This document shows positions 42,894 through 51,864 of a stretch of DNA of 64,000 nt, piece by piece; the first letter of the stretch is position 1, and each line of letters begins with the position of its first letter. Both the position numbers and the translations under genes were made by a program. The stretch comes from JAXLSZ01 sp046330315. Lineage in GTDB: Bacteria > Actinomycetota > Thermoleophilia > Solirubrobacterales > 70-9. The notes beneath the pieces are model-generated. The model saw only the letters and a list, made by a program, of their open reading frames with translations, did not search any database and was not told the origin of the DNA. The stretch is taken from positions 124,001 to 188,000 of the forward strand of contig JAXLSZ010000004.1 in assembly GCA_046330315.1 (NCBI GenBank), read 5' to 3'.

Positions 42894-44389
42894 CGGTGAA
42901 CCCCCTCCGGCCCAGTTTCGTTGGACTCCATTTCCGTTCGCCACTTGCGGCACTTCGACTTGTCAGCACACTGTGTGAACCTGGGCGTGGAAACGACTCC
43001 GTCACCCCCGAAGCTCGAATCAAGCTTGCCGTTAGGCAGGAACCGCATCAAGACGACGGCCCTGCATCTGAACAGCTTGCCGTTCAGTGCACGGCTGCAG
43101 CTGCGCTTGGAGGCATCCGCGCTCCCAGCGACTAGGACCCTGCCCCGCCGCAATGCGCGGACAACATTGGCTCCGCTGGAGAAGCCGTCTACCCGCAGAA
43201 GGCGCAAGCCCTTTGGTCCGAAGGTGACATCATTGGACCCGCTGTGGGTGTAGCGGGCGACGGCAATGCTGGTGGGAAGTGTCACATCCAGAGCCCGCGC
43301 TCCGACCGCAACGACATCCCCGTCGCGGGCTAGGTCGGCGTCGCCTGCAGTGATGCACGTGCCCGGGCCGCTTACGGTGTCTCCCCCTCCGAAGCTCGGG
43401 TCCGGCGCGCCGTCCAGGGTCAGCGCCGAGAGGGCGAAGCTCCGCGGGCAGGAGTCAAATCGTTCGCCCTGTGCCGACGCGATCACAATCTGGTGGCCCC
43501 TTCCTGTGAGGATCGCCGTTGGCAGAGCAAGGGGAGAATTGACTTCAAGCGAAGATTCAGTGGTCACCGTCGTCATCCCGCTGCCTCCGCCGAAGCTGGG
43601 ATCCAAGTCCCCTTCCTGGGTCAGCATTGCCACCCCCACGCTGCTGGTGCCTGGGGTTGGGACCCCATCGACCTGGCCAGCTACCAGGACCCTGCCGTCG
43701 CTGAGAGCCTTAACAGCCGTGGCGAGATGCCCGCCGTCGCCGAAGGAGATGCTCGCAAAGCCATCCACCCCGAAGGAGTTATCGATATCACCGTCGGGCA
43801 GCAATCTGACCACGGCAAAATGGAAGTTGCGAACGCCGGCGAGGAGAATCCTTCCCTGGGGATCGAGTCCGAGAGCTCTCGCCGACCCGGTGCCGTAGGA
43901 GAGTGCTACCGAAGGAAATACGACGTAGCCGTTGGTTCCGAATGTCCCATCGACCTTGCCGTCGGGATTCAGCTGGAGTATCGCCGTGGCTCCGTTCGGG
44001 TCGTAGCTACCGCCCGCGAGGACGATGCGCCCGTCTGGGCGGATCGCTAACCCCTTTACTTTGAAGCCGATTCCGGTCGTCGGCAGCGTGACGATCCCGT
44101 CTCCGCCGCCGAAGCTCGGATCGAGGCTACCGTTCCATCGGAGCCGCTCGACAAGGATCTTCGAGCCGCTGCAGTCGGGGGCAGGGAAACAGCTAGCCGT
44201 GGCGCCGGCGACCACGATGCGGCCGTTGGATTGAATCGCCAACGCTCCCGGGTTACTCAGCTTCTTGAGCTCCTTCATCTGATCGTTGGCAGCGGCGGCT
44301 CCCGGGTAAGCGCACATGCCAATGAGAAGGACGAAGAGTGCGAGTTTCGTCCGTCTCCATGGACTTTTCGATGCAATCAGCCCGATCAC
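42890..44389 (-). CDS. exported delta-60-repeat beta-propeller protein
   Basis: 499 residues. N-terminal signal peptide (about 14-33, ending P-G-A-A-A-A), then seven or so repeats of about 55-60 residues in the delta-60 pattern, such as I-R-P-D-G-R-I-V-L-A-G-G and L-D-P-S-F-G-G-G-D-G. Predicted secreted or surface beta-propeller, no catalytic residues evident. GTG 44389 overlaps the upstream TGA (GTGA). Confidence 0.85.
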   Translation of the reverse strand: MIGLIASKSPWRRTKLALFVLLIGMCAYPGAAAANDQMKELKKLSNPGALAIQSNGRIVVAGATASCFPAPDCSGSKILVERLRWNGSLDPSFGGGDGIVTLPTTGIGFKVKGLAIRPDGRIVLAGGSYDPNGATAILQLNPDGKVDGTFGTNGYVVFPSVALSYGTGSARALGLDPQGRILLAGVRNFHFAVVRLLPDGDIDNSFGVDGFASISFGDGGHLATAVKALSDGRVLVAGQVDGVPTPGTSSVGVAMLTQEGDLDPSFGGGSGMTTVTTESSLEVNSPLALPTAILTGRGHQIVIASAQGERFDSCPRSFALSALTLDGAPDPSFGGGDTVSGPGTCITAGDADLARDGDVVAVGARALDVTLPTSIAVARYTHSGSNDVTFGPKGLRLLRVDGFSSGANVVRALRRGRVLVAGSADASKRSCSRALNGKLFRCRAVVLMRFLPNGKLDSSFGGDGVVSTPRFTQCADKSKCRKWRTEMESNETGPEGVHR

Positions 44390-44913
44390 GCCACCGTCGC
44401 CTGACTTGCGAGCAGATCGGCGTACCGAGGGAACGACACTTGCCGGGCCAGGGGCATGAGAAGGAGTAGATCCCTCGGGCGACGACCGCCGAAGGTGAGC
44501 TTGCCGCTATTGACCAGGACCAATGAACTGGTTCGTGCCAGCCAGAGTTCATGTGCGTCCGGCATCTGCATCGCCACCCAGGTATCGGGAGTGAGTTTCG
44601 TCGATCCGAAATCAACGCGATGCGCCTCGCTCTTCCTCACGTTGATCGTGATCGTCGCGTCGGGATCCGTGATCCGGAACTGGACGATGAGATCGAGGGC
44701 AAGCGCACTTGAACTAGACGAGAACTCCCCAAGGGCTTCGCCGAAAGTCGCGTAAACATCAGTCTCTGTATTAGGCGCCGGCAGCTTCACGCTCCGAACC
44801 GAGGTTTCGCTGTCTTCCGAAGCTCCCTGAGCCGCAGGAACCCCCGGCAGACCGCTGACCGCAGCGCCGGCCGTCGCGAGCGCAGCCCCACGCAGGAGGT
44901 TGCGACGCGACAT
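44386..44913 (-). CDS. Tat-exported SCP2-like protein
   Basis: 175 residues. Twin-arginine signal M-S-R-R-N-L-L-R-G-A-A-L-A-T-A-G-A-A, then a domain with F-R-I-T-D-P-D-A-T-I-T-I, P-D-T-W-V-A-M-Q-M and FPRYADLLA that resembles sterol-carrier-protein-2 domains. ATG 44913 is chosen because the Tat motif starts there. First gene of a three-gene operon (44913-41838) with 4-nt overlaps throughout. Confidence 0.6.
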   Translation of the reverse strand: MSRRNLLRGAALATAGAAVSGLPGVPAAQGASEDSETSVRSVKLPAPNTETDVYATFGEALGEFSSSSSALALDLIVQFRITDPDATITINVRKSEAHRVDFGSTKLTPDTWVAMQMPDAHELWLARTSSLVLVNSGKLTFGGRRPRDLLLLMPLARQVSFPRYADLLASQATVA

Positions 44914-45500
44914 TCCGCCCCACCCCTCTCGCGATGAGGTGTTCACGAGAGGGTTCGCATAAGAACCATGTCCTGCCGAACATACACGGGCAATTCTGAG
45001 TAATCAACCCTGCTCAATGGCTGATGGACGACGATTACTCGGGGACCGCCGTCACAACCACCTCTATGCAGAGCCACCTACTACGAATGAGAGACAAAGT
45101 CGGAGTGAGCAACGAGGCCGCCGCTTCAGCCCATTCAGACCTCACCCGCCGCCCGACCAAACCCCTCCAGCCCCCAACCCCTCCAGCCCCCAACCGCCAC
45201 CACCCCACGCACTGTCACCGCCGGTGAATCCAAACTCCGGGCTTCAGTCGACTACGGGGCCTTCGCGGGGGCTCGGGCGGCGCCTCCCACCTCGGCTGCC
45301 GCGCCGATCGCCTCCCCTCCACCCGTAATCCAGCATCACCAACAGCCGTGCCGACCAGCCGAGCCCGACAGTAGAGCCCGCAATGAAGCGCTATTCCGCT
45401 TCTGCAGACCTGCCTTCGCCGCCAACCTCGAACCCCCGACACAATATGAACCGCCCAGTTCCGGTGACGCAGCAGGCCACCTGCCTTCGACAAAGAAGCG
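44914..45500. other. non-coding stretch upstream of the relaxase, candidate oriT
   Basis: Nearly 590 bp without a supported gene. It includes a 16-bp C-rich direct repeat (CCCCTCCAGCCCCCAA twice, about 45162-45193) and a perfect 6-bp hairpin GAAGCG/CGCTTC (45385-45390, 45397-45402) about 100 bp before the relaxase ATG. Relaxases usually nick close to their own gene, so this is where oriT would be sought. Confidence 0.35.
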
Positions 45501-48500
45501 ATGGTCGGAGTCACCAAGGTCCAGCGCTCAAACGCCTCCTACTGGATCGAGGCGGTGGCCGACGGAGCCGAGGACTACTACACAAAGCCCGGCGAGGCAC
45601 CCGGCCAATGGCTCGGCGAGCTCGCCTCTGAGCTCGGCCTCGAAGGCGAGCTCGACCGCGCCGCCTACGCCGCGATCCTCGAGGGCCGCGACCCCTCAAG
45701 CGACGCGGTGCTCCTGCGTCGCCCCCCGACCCGCAGCTTCACCGACTCCCAGGGACGCCAGCGCACCAAGCAGCCGGTGCTCGCCTACGACGTCCGCTTC
45801 GCCGCGCCGAAGTCGGTCTCGCTGATCTACGCCCTCGGCGCGGAGGAGACCCGGGAGAGACTCCTCGCCGCCTACGACCGCGCCGTCGCCGCCGGCATCG
45901 CCTACCTCGAGCGCGAGGCCTGCTTAGTGCAGAGAGGTCAAGGCGGCAAGACGATCGAGCCCGGGCAGGGCTTCGTCGCGATGGCCTTCCGACACCGGAT
46001 GTCCCGCGCCGGCGACCCGGCGCTCCACACCCACGTCCTGGTCTCGAACCTGACCAGGGCACGAAGCGACGGGCGCTGGCTCTCGCTCGCCGCTCCGAAG
46101 GGCCGCTCGGCGATCTATCGGCACGCCAAGGCCGCCGGCTACGTCTTCCAGGCCCAGCTGCGGGCCGAGCTGGCCCGCGAGCTCGGGGTCGGGTGGGGCC
46201 CGACCAGAAACGGCTATGCAGACATCGAGGGGATCTCCCGCCCGGTGATCGAGCACTTCTCCCAGCGCCGGGCGGAGATCCTCGCGGCGATGGCCGAGCG
46301 CGGCGTTCACTCGGCGAAGGCGGCCGAGGTCGCCGCCTACCGCACCCGCGAGGCGAAGGACTACGGGGTCGACCCCGACCGCCGCAGGGCCGAGTGGGCG
46401 GCCCGCGCGGCGGAGTTCGGCCTGGACCGCGAGGGGATCACCGAGCTCCTCCACGAAGGCACCCGCCAAGCGCCGCAGGTCGCCGCGGAGGACCTGGAGC
46501 TGGCGATCTCAGACCTCGAGTCGAGGTGCTCCCACTTCGATCGCCGCGAGCTGATCTGCGCCCTCGCGAACCGGCTCGGGGACGGCGCCGAGCTCGGGGA
46601 CCTGAGCGAGGCAGCCGACCGCCTCCTCGCCTCAGAGCGGGTCCTCTGCCTCGGCCGGCCCGCTGACCCCTCCCAGCCGACCTACTTCACCACCCCGCGC
46701 CTCTGGGCCCTGGAGCAGCGCTTCTGCGATATCGCCGCGGGCGGCGAGCGTGTCGGCGCCGGCAAGGTGAGCGCCGCCACCCTCGCCGCGGTGCTGGAGC
46801 GCCACCCCCACCTCGGAGCCGACCAGCGGGAGATGGTCCGCCGCCTCGCAGAGGGCGGGGAGCGGATCCTCCCGGTGGCCGCTCTGCCGGGGACCGGCAA
46901 GACCACCGCCCTCGGCGCAGCCAGGGAGGCCTGGGAGGCCGAGGGCCACCCGGTGATCGGGGTCGCCACAGCCCGCAGCGCCTCGGCGGAGCTGGTCGAC
47001 GCCGGCGTCCCGGCGACCTCGATCGCAGCGCTGCTGAGGCGATCCGAGGAGTGGCGGATCCGCGGTCAGGAGCCGCTTCGGCGCGGCACGGTGATCCTCA
47101 TGGACGAGGCCTCGACCACCTCCACTCCCGACGCCGCCGCCCTGGCCGAGCTGGCCATTGCCTGCGAAGGCAAGCTGGTCGCGATCGGCGACCCGCGCCA
47201 GATCGGCGCCCTCGGCCCCGGCGGCCTCTTCGAGCACCTGACCCGGGTGATCGAGCCCGCCCTCCTCACCGAGATCCGCCGCCAACATCACGAGGTCGAC
47301 CGGCGGATCGTCGAGCTCGCCCACTGCGGGCGCGGCTCGGACGCCCTCGACCTGCTCCGCGCCGAGGGGCGGCTTGCCGTCGCCGAGACGATTGAAGCGG
47401 CACGGGCTGCGACCGTGCTTGACTGGCACGCCGCCTACACCTCTGACGCAGACGCGGTGATGATCGCCCGGCGAAGCCGCGACGTCGAGGCGCTTAACGC
47501 CTCGGCCCGCGCCCTCCTACTCGCCGAGGGGAGGGTGGGGGAGGAGGCGATCAGGGTCGGGGAGCGGGAGTTCGCCGCCGGCGATCGGGTGATCACCCGG
47601 ATCAACACCAGCGAGGTCTCCAACCGCGAGCGCTGGCAGGTCAAAGCGGTCGACCCGGAGCGCCAGAGCCTGGAGCTGCAGCGGATCGGCGGCGATCTGC
47701 GCAGCCTCACACTCGACGCCGACTACCTCGAGCGCAGGACGCCGAACGGCGAACCCGCCCTCGAGCACGCCTACGCGCTGACGATCTACGGCTCACAGGG
47801 CAAGACCTTCGATCAGGCCTCCGCCCTGCTCGACGCGGGAGGCGGCCAGGAGGAGCTGGTAGTCGCCCTCTCCCGAGCCCGCGAGGAAACCCACGCCTAC
47901 GCGCTCGCCTCGATCAAGCTCACCGACCCCGAGCTGGGTCCGGGAAGGCGCCAGATCGAGGACGAGCTGGCGGAGCTCCGCGCCGCCGCCGAGCGGTCTG
48001 GCGTCGAAGGGGCGGCGCTCGAGGCTACCCTCCGGGAGCGGATCGCGCAGGCCGAGGTCGGCGAGCTGCGGAGCCGCCAGGAGGAGCTGCGCTCGCAGGA
48101 GCAAGCCGCCCGGGTCCGCGCGCCGCTTCAGGGCGAGCTCACCGAGGTCGAGCAGCGGATCGAGTGGGCCGAGCGCACTCTGGAGCGCTGGAGCGAGGAG
48201 CGCCGGGACCTGGAGTCGCAGTCGCGCTGGCGCCGGGCGTGGGGCGAGCTGGAGCGGATCGAAGTGAACCAAGTACGCGAGGGCGAGGAGCTCCGCCGCC
48301 TTTACCCCGAGCGCGATCGCCTCGCCGCGGAGGTAGATCGCTTCGAGGCGGAGCGACCCCCGGGCCTCGATCCCGCCCAGCGCCTCGAGGCGGAGCTGAT
48401 CGCCGAGCGCCTCGCTCAGCTGCTGCGGCGTGAGGTCGCCGCCGAACGGCTCCAGCCCTCGCGCTTCCTCCGCGAGGCCCTCGGGGAGCGCCCCACGGAT

Positions 48501-48728
48501 CCCCGTTTGCTTGAGGCCTGGAACCAGGGAGCCCAGGAGATCCACGCCTACCGCCAGGCCCACGGGGTCCGCGACCCGAAGCGCGCCCTCGGCAGGGAGC
48601 CCGAGGGAGGCCTCGAGCGGGCCGCCTGGGAGCGAAGCGCGGAGCGCCTCGGGGAGCTGCAGCGCCGCCTCGGAGTCAGCCGCGAGCTTGAGCGCTCCAT
48701 CGAGCGCGGCATCGGGCTCGAGCTCTGA
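45501..48728 (+). CDS. MobF-family relaxase with helicase domain (TrwC/TraI-like)
   Basis: 1,075 residues. N-terminal TrwC relaxase domain: early tyrosines (Y14, and a Y-Y pair near 26), and the three-histidine metal site HRMSRAGDPALHTHVLVSN (about 170-188). A RecD-like superfamily 1 helicase follows: Walker A ALPGTGKTTALG (about 464), Walker B V-I-L-M-D-E-A-S, and a late S-Q-G-K-T-F motif. The last 250 residues form a charged coiled coil. It nicks and unwinds the element for transfer. No coupling protein nearby, so it relies on other conjugation machinery. Confidence 0.92.
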   Translation: MVGVTKVQRSNASYWIEAVADGAEDYYTKPGEAPGQWLGELASELGLEGELDRAAYAAILEGRDPSSDAVLLRRPPTRSFTDSQGRQRTKQPVLAYDVRFAAPKSVSLIYALGAEETRERLLAAYDRAVAAGIAYLEREACLVQRGQGGKTIEPGQGFVAMAFRHRMSRAGDPALHTHVLVSNLTRARSDGRWLSLAAPKGRSAIYRHAKAAGYVFQAQLRAELARELGVGWGPTRNGYADIEGISRPVIEHFSQRRAEILAAMAERGVHSAKAAEVAAYRTREAKDYGVDPDRRRAEWAARAAEFGLDREGITELLHEGTRQAPQVAAEDLELAISDLESRCSHFDRRELICALANRLGDGAELGDLSEAADRLLASERVLCLGRPADPSQPTYFTTPRLWALEQRFCDIAAGGERVGAGKVSAATLAAVLERHPHLGADQREMVRRLAEGGERILPVAALPGTGKTTALGAAREAWEAEGHPVIGVATARSASAELVDAGVPATSIAALLRRSEEWRIRGQEPLRRGTVILMDEASTTSTPDAAALAELAIACEGKLVAIGDPRQIGALGPGGLFEHLTRVIEPALLTEIRRQHHEVDRRIVELAHCGRGSDALDLLRAEGRLAVAETIEAARAATVLDWHAAYTSDADAVMIARRSRDVEALNASARALLLAEGRVGEEAIRVGEREFAAGDRVITRINTSEVSNRERWQVKAVDPERQSLELQRIGGDLRSLTLDADYLERRTPNGEPALEHAYALTIYGSQGKTFDQASALLDAGGGQEELVVALSRAREETHAYALASIKLTDPELGPGRRQIEDELAELRAAAERSGVEGAALEATLRERIAQAEVGELRSRQEELRSQEQAARVRAPLQGELTEVEQRIEWAERTLERWSEERRDLESQSRWRRAWGELERIEVNQVREGEELRRLYPERDRLAAEVDRFEAERPPGLDPAQRLEAELIAERLAQLLRREVAAERLQPSRFLREALGERPTDPRLLEAWNQGAQEIHAYRQAHGVRDPKRALGREPEGGLERAAWERSAERLGELQRRLGVSRELERSIERGIGLEL

Positions 48729-48806
48729 TCCTGCGCAGCGCGGCTGAGGTTCGCCTCACGGCCGGCATCTGCGCGGCTTCGGCCGGGCGTCGGTCGGCCA
48801 AGGTTG

Positions 48807-48823
48807 GCACGGCTTCGCCGTGC
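48807..48823 (+). terminator. hairpin after the relaxase gene
   Basis: Perfect 7-bp stem GCACGGC/GCCGTGC with a TTC loop, 78 bp after the relaxase stop and ahead of the sigma-like gene. No T-run follows. Confidence 0.4.
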
Positions 48824-48837
48824 GGTTGGCCGTCCTC

Positions 48838-49416
48838 ATGGACGCCCAGCCGAAGTCACGAGCATCTGCGGAGCGCGAGCGAAACGCCCTGCTGCTGGAA
48901 GGGATCCTCGCCTCCTCCGGGGCGCTGCTGCGCCGCCAGGCCCGGCGGCACGCCGAGCTCCCCGAGGACGCCGAGGACGCGCTCTCTTCCGCCTGCGTGC
49001 TCTTCATCGAGCGCTACCGCGGCGACTGCGAGCCGCTGGCCTGGCTTCAGACCACGGTGAAGCGCGAGGCCTGGCGGATCCGGCGCAAGGCATCGCGGCG
49101 GCGCGAGGTCAGCCTCGATGCTCCCCGTGCCGGACTCGCAGACGGGCGAGCGTGGATCGAGGCGGTGCCCGGTGAGGCTCCCGAGCCCTGCGAGACGGCA
49201 ATCCGAAGCGAGGAGCTGCGCGAGCGCGTGACGCTGCTGGAGGAGCGCTGGAGGAGCTGAAGGCGGACGAGCGGCGGGCGCTCGTCTTGTTGGCGCTCGG
49301 CTTCAGCTACGCCGAGATCTGCGAGATCTGCTCGTGGACGTACACGAAGGTGAACCGCTGCGTCGCCGAGGGGAGGGCGGCGCTTCGCGGGCCGCCTTTC
49401 CCACCAGGGGGCTAGA
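48838..49416 (+). pseudogene. sigma-70-like factor, frameshifted
   Basis: The first part (48838-49242) has a region-2-like helix bundle (EDALSSACVLFIERYRGDCE, W-L-Q-T-T-V-K-R-E-A-W-R). After about 49243 the region-4-like HTH (KADERRALVLLALGFSYAEI, then Y-T-K-V-N-R-C-V-A-E-G-R-A-A-L-R) is in the next frame. Adding one G to make GAGGAGGCG would join them. As it stands the product ends at 49260 without region 4. ATG 48838 is used; a GTG/ATG slightly upstream is possible. Confidence 0.72.
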
Positions 49417-49530
49417 TAGGGGCCGCCGCGACTCAATCCATCGTGCGCCGGCGTCCGTCTTTCGAGGCTATACCTGCACCGCGCAGCGGCGCACTTGGAT
49501 CGGTTCCACGACATGTAGATCTGAGAGCAC

Positions 49531-49797
49531 ATGTCGGGCGTGAGTCAACCGAGCGAAGGTCCCAACGGATCCAGCGACACCCAGGCGGCCGGGGCTGTCA
49601 CAGCTCTCCTCACGGCGGAGGAAGTGGCGGACCTGCTCCGCGTCACGACCTCCTGGGTCTATGCGCAGAGCCGGGCCGAGCGGATACCGCACGTTCGACT
49701 CGGACGATACGTGCGCTTCCGCCGCGACGCGATCGAGCGGTGGATCGCTCGCGTCGAGGCCGGCACAGACTCCACCTCACTGCCGTCCAAGCGCTGA
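49531..49797 (+). CDS. xis: excisionase-like helix-turn-helix protein
   Basis: 88 residues with a single HTH_17/MerR-type winged helix: LLTAEEVADLLRVTTSWVY (about 26-44), I-P-H-V-R-L-G-R-Y-V-R-F and A-I-E-R-W-I. Small proteins of this kind beside a tyrosine integrase act as recombination directionality factors. It ends 43 bp before the integrase gene. Confidence 0.82.
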   Translation: MSGVSQPSEGPNGSSDTQAAGAVTALLTAEEVADLLRVTTSWVYAQSRAERIPHVRLGRYVRFRRDAIERWIARVEAGTDSTSLPSKR

Positions 49798-49840
49798 GGG
49801 CGCCGGAGGCAGATGGAATCAGCTTGGCGATGACCCTCTG

Positions 49841-51016
49841 ATGTCACGGGATGAGCGGTCAAGCGGGGTCGGTGCCAAACGTCCCTACGGCGCAGGATCC
49901 CTGCTGGTGCGCCGCGACGCCACGGGTCGGGAGGTCTGGTACGGGCAGTGGTGGGTCGGACAGAAGCGCCTCAAGCGGAGGTTGGGGCGGAAGCGGCCAG
50001 TCGGTACGCGCGAAGGCCTGACCAGACCCCAGGCTGAGCGCGAGCTCCGTCGTCTGATCCAGAGCGAGAGCCCGGTGGCGGAGGCGGGTTCGTCCCTAAC
50101 GGTTGAGGATGCCGGCTCCCGCTTCCTTCGGCAGCTGGCGGGTGCCGGGCGAAAGAAGTCCACGCTGGAGGGGTATGAGTCGGCGCTCCGGGTCCATCTG
50201 GTCCCATACTTCGATGGAATCGCGCTGGATCGAATCAGCCGGGATGACGTCGAGGCGTTCGCGTCACACGTGTCCTCGGGGCGCTCCGCAAAGAGCGTGC
50301 AGAACTATGTCGGTCTCCTGCACTCGATCTTTGAGTTCGCGATCGACCGAGGCTGGGCTTCCTCGAACCCGTGCAAGCGAGCACTGAGACCGCAAGCGCC
50401 CGAGGCCGATCCGGACATCCGATTTCTTGAGCAGCAAGAACTCGAGGCGCTGCTTGGCGCGGTCCCAGATCCTAAATCCCCGATCGGGAGGCTGAGCAAG
50501 ACGCTCTATCTCACGGCGGCGATGACCGGGCTGCGCCAGGGCGAGCTCTTGGCCTTGCGCTGGCGCGATATTGACTGGTCGGCGAGCCGAATCAGAGTGC
50601 GGCGCAACTTCGTCCGCGGCGTATACGGAACGCCGAAGTCCAAGCGCTCCTCAAGATCGGTGCCGCTGGCCGGCCGCCTTGCCGAGGCGCTTGCCGACCA
50701 GTTCGAGCGCTCTGCCTACAAGAGCGAGGACGATCTCGTCTTCGGGCACCCCGAATCGGGCAAGCCGCTCGATCGCTCAAGGCTGCTGAAGCGATACAAG
50801 GCCTCGCTCAGGCGGGCCGGGGTGCGCGACGTTCGCTTCCACGACCTGCGCCACACGTTCGGAACGCGCTGTGCTGCCGCCGGCGTTCCCCTGCGGACGA
50901 TCCAGGAGTGGATGGGTCACCGCGACTTCAAGACGACGCTGATCTACGCCGACTACGCGCCCAGCGAGCGGGAGGCCGAGATGATCGAGCAGGCTTTCAG
51001 CCCTGAGAGGGGGTGA
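49841..51016 (+). CDS. int: tyrosine recombinase (phage-type integrase)
   Basis: 391 residues. N-terminal AP2-like arm-binding region (W-Y-G-Q-W-W-V), SAM-like core-binding domain (about 90-170), and catalytic domain with Arg in T-G-L-R-Q-G-E-L-L, H-x-x-R in H-D-L-R-H-T-F-G-T-R, and H/Tyr in WMGHRDFKTTLIYADYAP. All residues of the R-H-R-H-Y set are present. ATG 49841 is preferred over longer frames that overlap xis. It presumably integrates the island at tRNA-His. Confidence 0.93.
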   Translation: MSRDERSSGVGAKRPYGAGSLLVRRDATGREVWYGQWWVGQKRLKRRLGRKRPVGTREGLTRPQAERELRRLIQSESPVAEAGSSLTVEDAGSRFLRQLAGAGRKKSTLEGYESALRVHLVPYFDGIALDRISRDDVEAFASHVSSGRSAKSVQNYVGLLHSIFEFAIDRGWASSNPCKRALRPQAPEADPDIRFLEQQELEALLGAVPDPKSPIGRLSKTLYLTAAMTGLRQGELLALRWRDIDWSASRIRVRRNFVRGVYGTPKSKRSSRSVPLAGRLAEALADQFERSAYKSEDDLVFGHPESGKPLDRSRLLKRYKASLRRAGVRDVRFHDLRHTFGTRCAAAGVPLRTIQEWMGHRDFKTTLIYADYAPSEREAEMIEQAFSPERG

Positions 51017-51065
51017 GGAGGAGAGGGTTCTTCCGAGGATGCGCCGAGCGGATCAAGGCTATGTG

Positions 51066-51106
51066 TTAAGTTTTCCTACAGAAAAACCTAACGGCTTTGA
51101 TATGCT
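51066..51106 (+). promoter_or_regulatory. AbiE promoter with inverted-repeat operator
   Basis: TTAAGTTTTC (51066-51075) and GAAAAACCTAA (51081-51091) form an imperfect inverted repeat of T/A-rich arms, just ahead of -10 TATGCT (51101-51106). AbiEi antitoxins repress their own promoters by binding such repeats. Confidence 0.55.
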
Positions 51107-51114
51107 CTCCGCTA

Positions 51115-51864
51115 GTGGCTACACGCGGCCAAGACCCAAACCCCGAGCGCAAGAAGAGTTCCCATGCCGGGAGCGCCTCTGCTCGCATCCGCCAGCGCGT
51201 TAGAGCTGGCGGGGAGCGCTACTGGCGCCATGAGGACTTCCCCGCTCTGCCGACGGCAGCTGTGGCCATGACCTTGTCGAGGCTGGTCAGCGAAGGGGAG
51301 CTGCAGCGGGTTCGCAAGGGCCTCTACTACCGACCCCGGCAGACCCGCTTCGGTCAAAGCATTCCGGTGGCCAGCGCGGCGGTGGCCCAGAGTCTGCGCA
51401 CGCCCGTGCATCCGGCCGGGCTGACTGCCGCTAACGCTCTGGGCTTCACGACCCAGAACCCGGCCCGCCTGGAGTACGCAACGCCGGCGAGTGACCCCCC
51501 GACGTCGCTGGCCGATGCGATCGTCCACACGCGCCGCCCGGCCGCCCGCGAGGGTCTCAGCGCCGAAGATGGCGCGTTGCTGGAGTTCCTACGCGAGCGG
51601 GGGCAGAGCAGCGATCTCTCCTCCACCCAAACCCTTGACCGTCTGCGCCGGCTGCTCTCCGAGCCGGGTCGCTTCGCGCGGCTGGCACGGGCGGCCGAGA
51701 AGGAGCCGGCCCGAGTGCGGGCGATGCTCGGCGCCCTCGGGGAGGAGTTGGGCGGCGATCCAAAGCTGCTGCGCAAGCTACGTCAGAGCCTCAGCCCGCT
51801 TTCACGGTATGAGTTCGGGAAGCTTCGGGGGCTTGCCCATGCCCAGGCGTGGCAGGCGAAGTGA
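51115..51864 (+). CDS. AbiEi-type antitoxin/transcriptional regulator (DUF6088-like)
   Basis: 249 residues. N-terminal winged helix (ALPTAAVAMTLSRLVSEGEL, V-R-K-G-L-Y-Y-R-P) as in AbiEi antitoxins, then a domain with HPAGLTAANALGFTTQNP. GTG 51115 is chosen over an earlier in-frame start because TATGCT ends 8 nt upstream (leaderless). Its stop overlaps the toxin start as GTGA. Known family role: antitoxin of type IV phage-defence modules and autorepressor. Confidence 0.8.
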   Translation: MATRGQDPNPERKKSSHAGSASARIRQRVRAGGERYWRHEDFPALPTAAVAMTLSRLVSEGELQRVRKGLYYRPRQTRFGQSIPVASAAVAQSLRTPVHPAGLTAANALGFTTQNPARLEYATPASDPPTSLADAIVHTRRPAAREGLSAEDGALLEFLRERGQSSDLSSTQTLDRLRRLLSEPGRFARLARAAEKEPARVRAMLGALGEELGGDPKLLRKLRQSLSPLSRYEFGKLRGLAHAQAWQAK

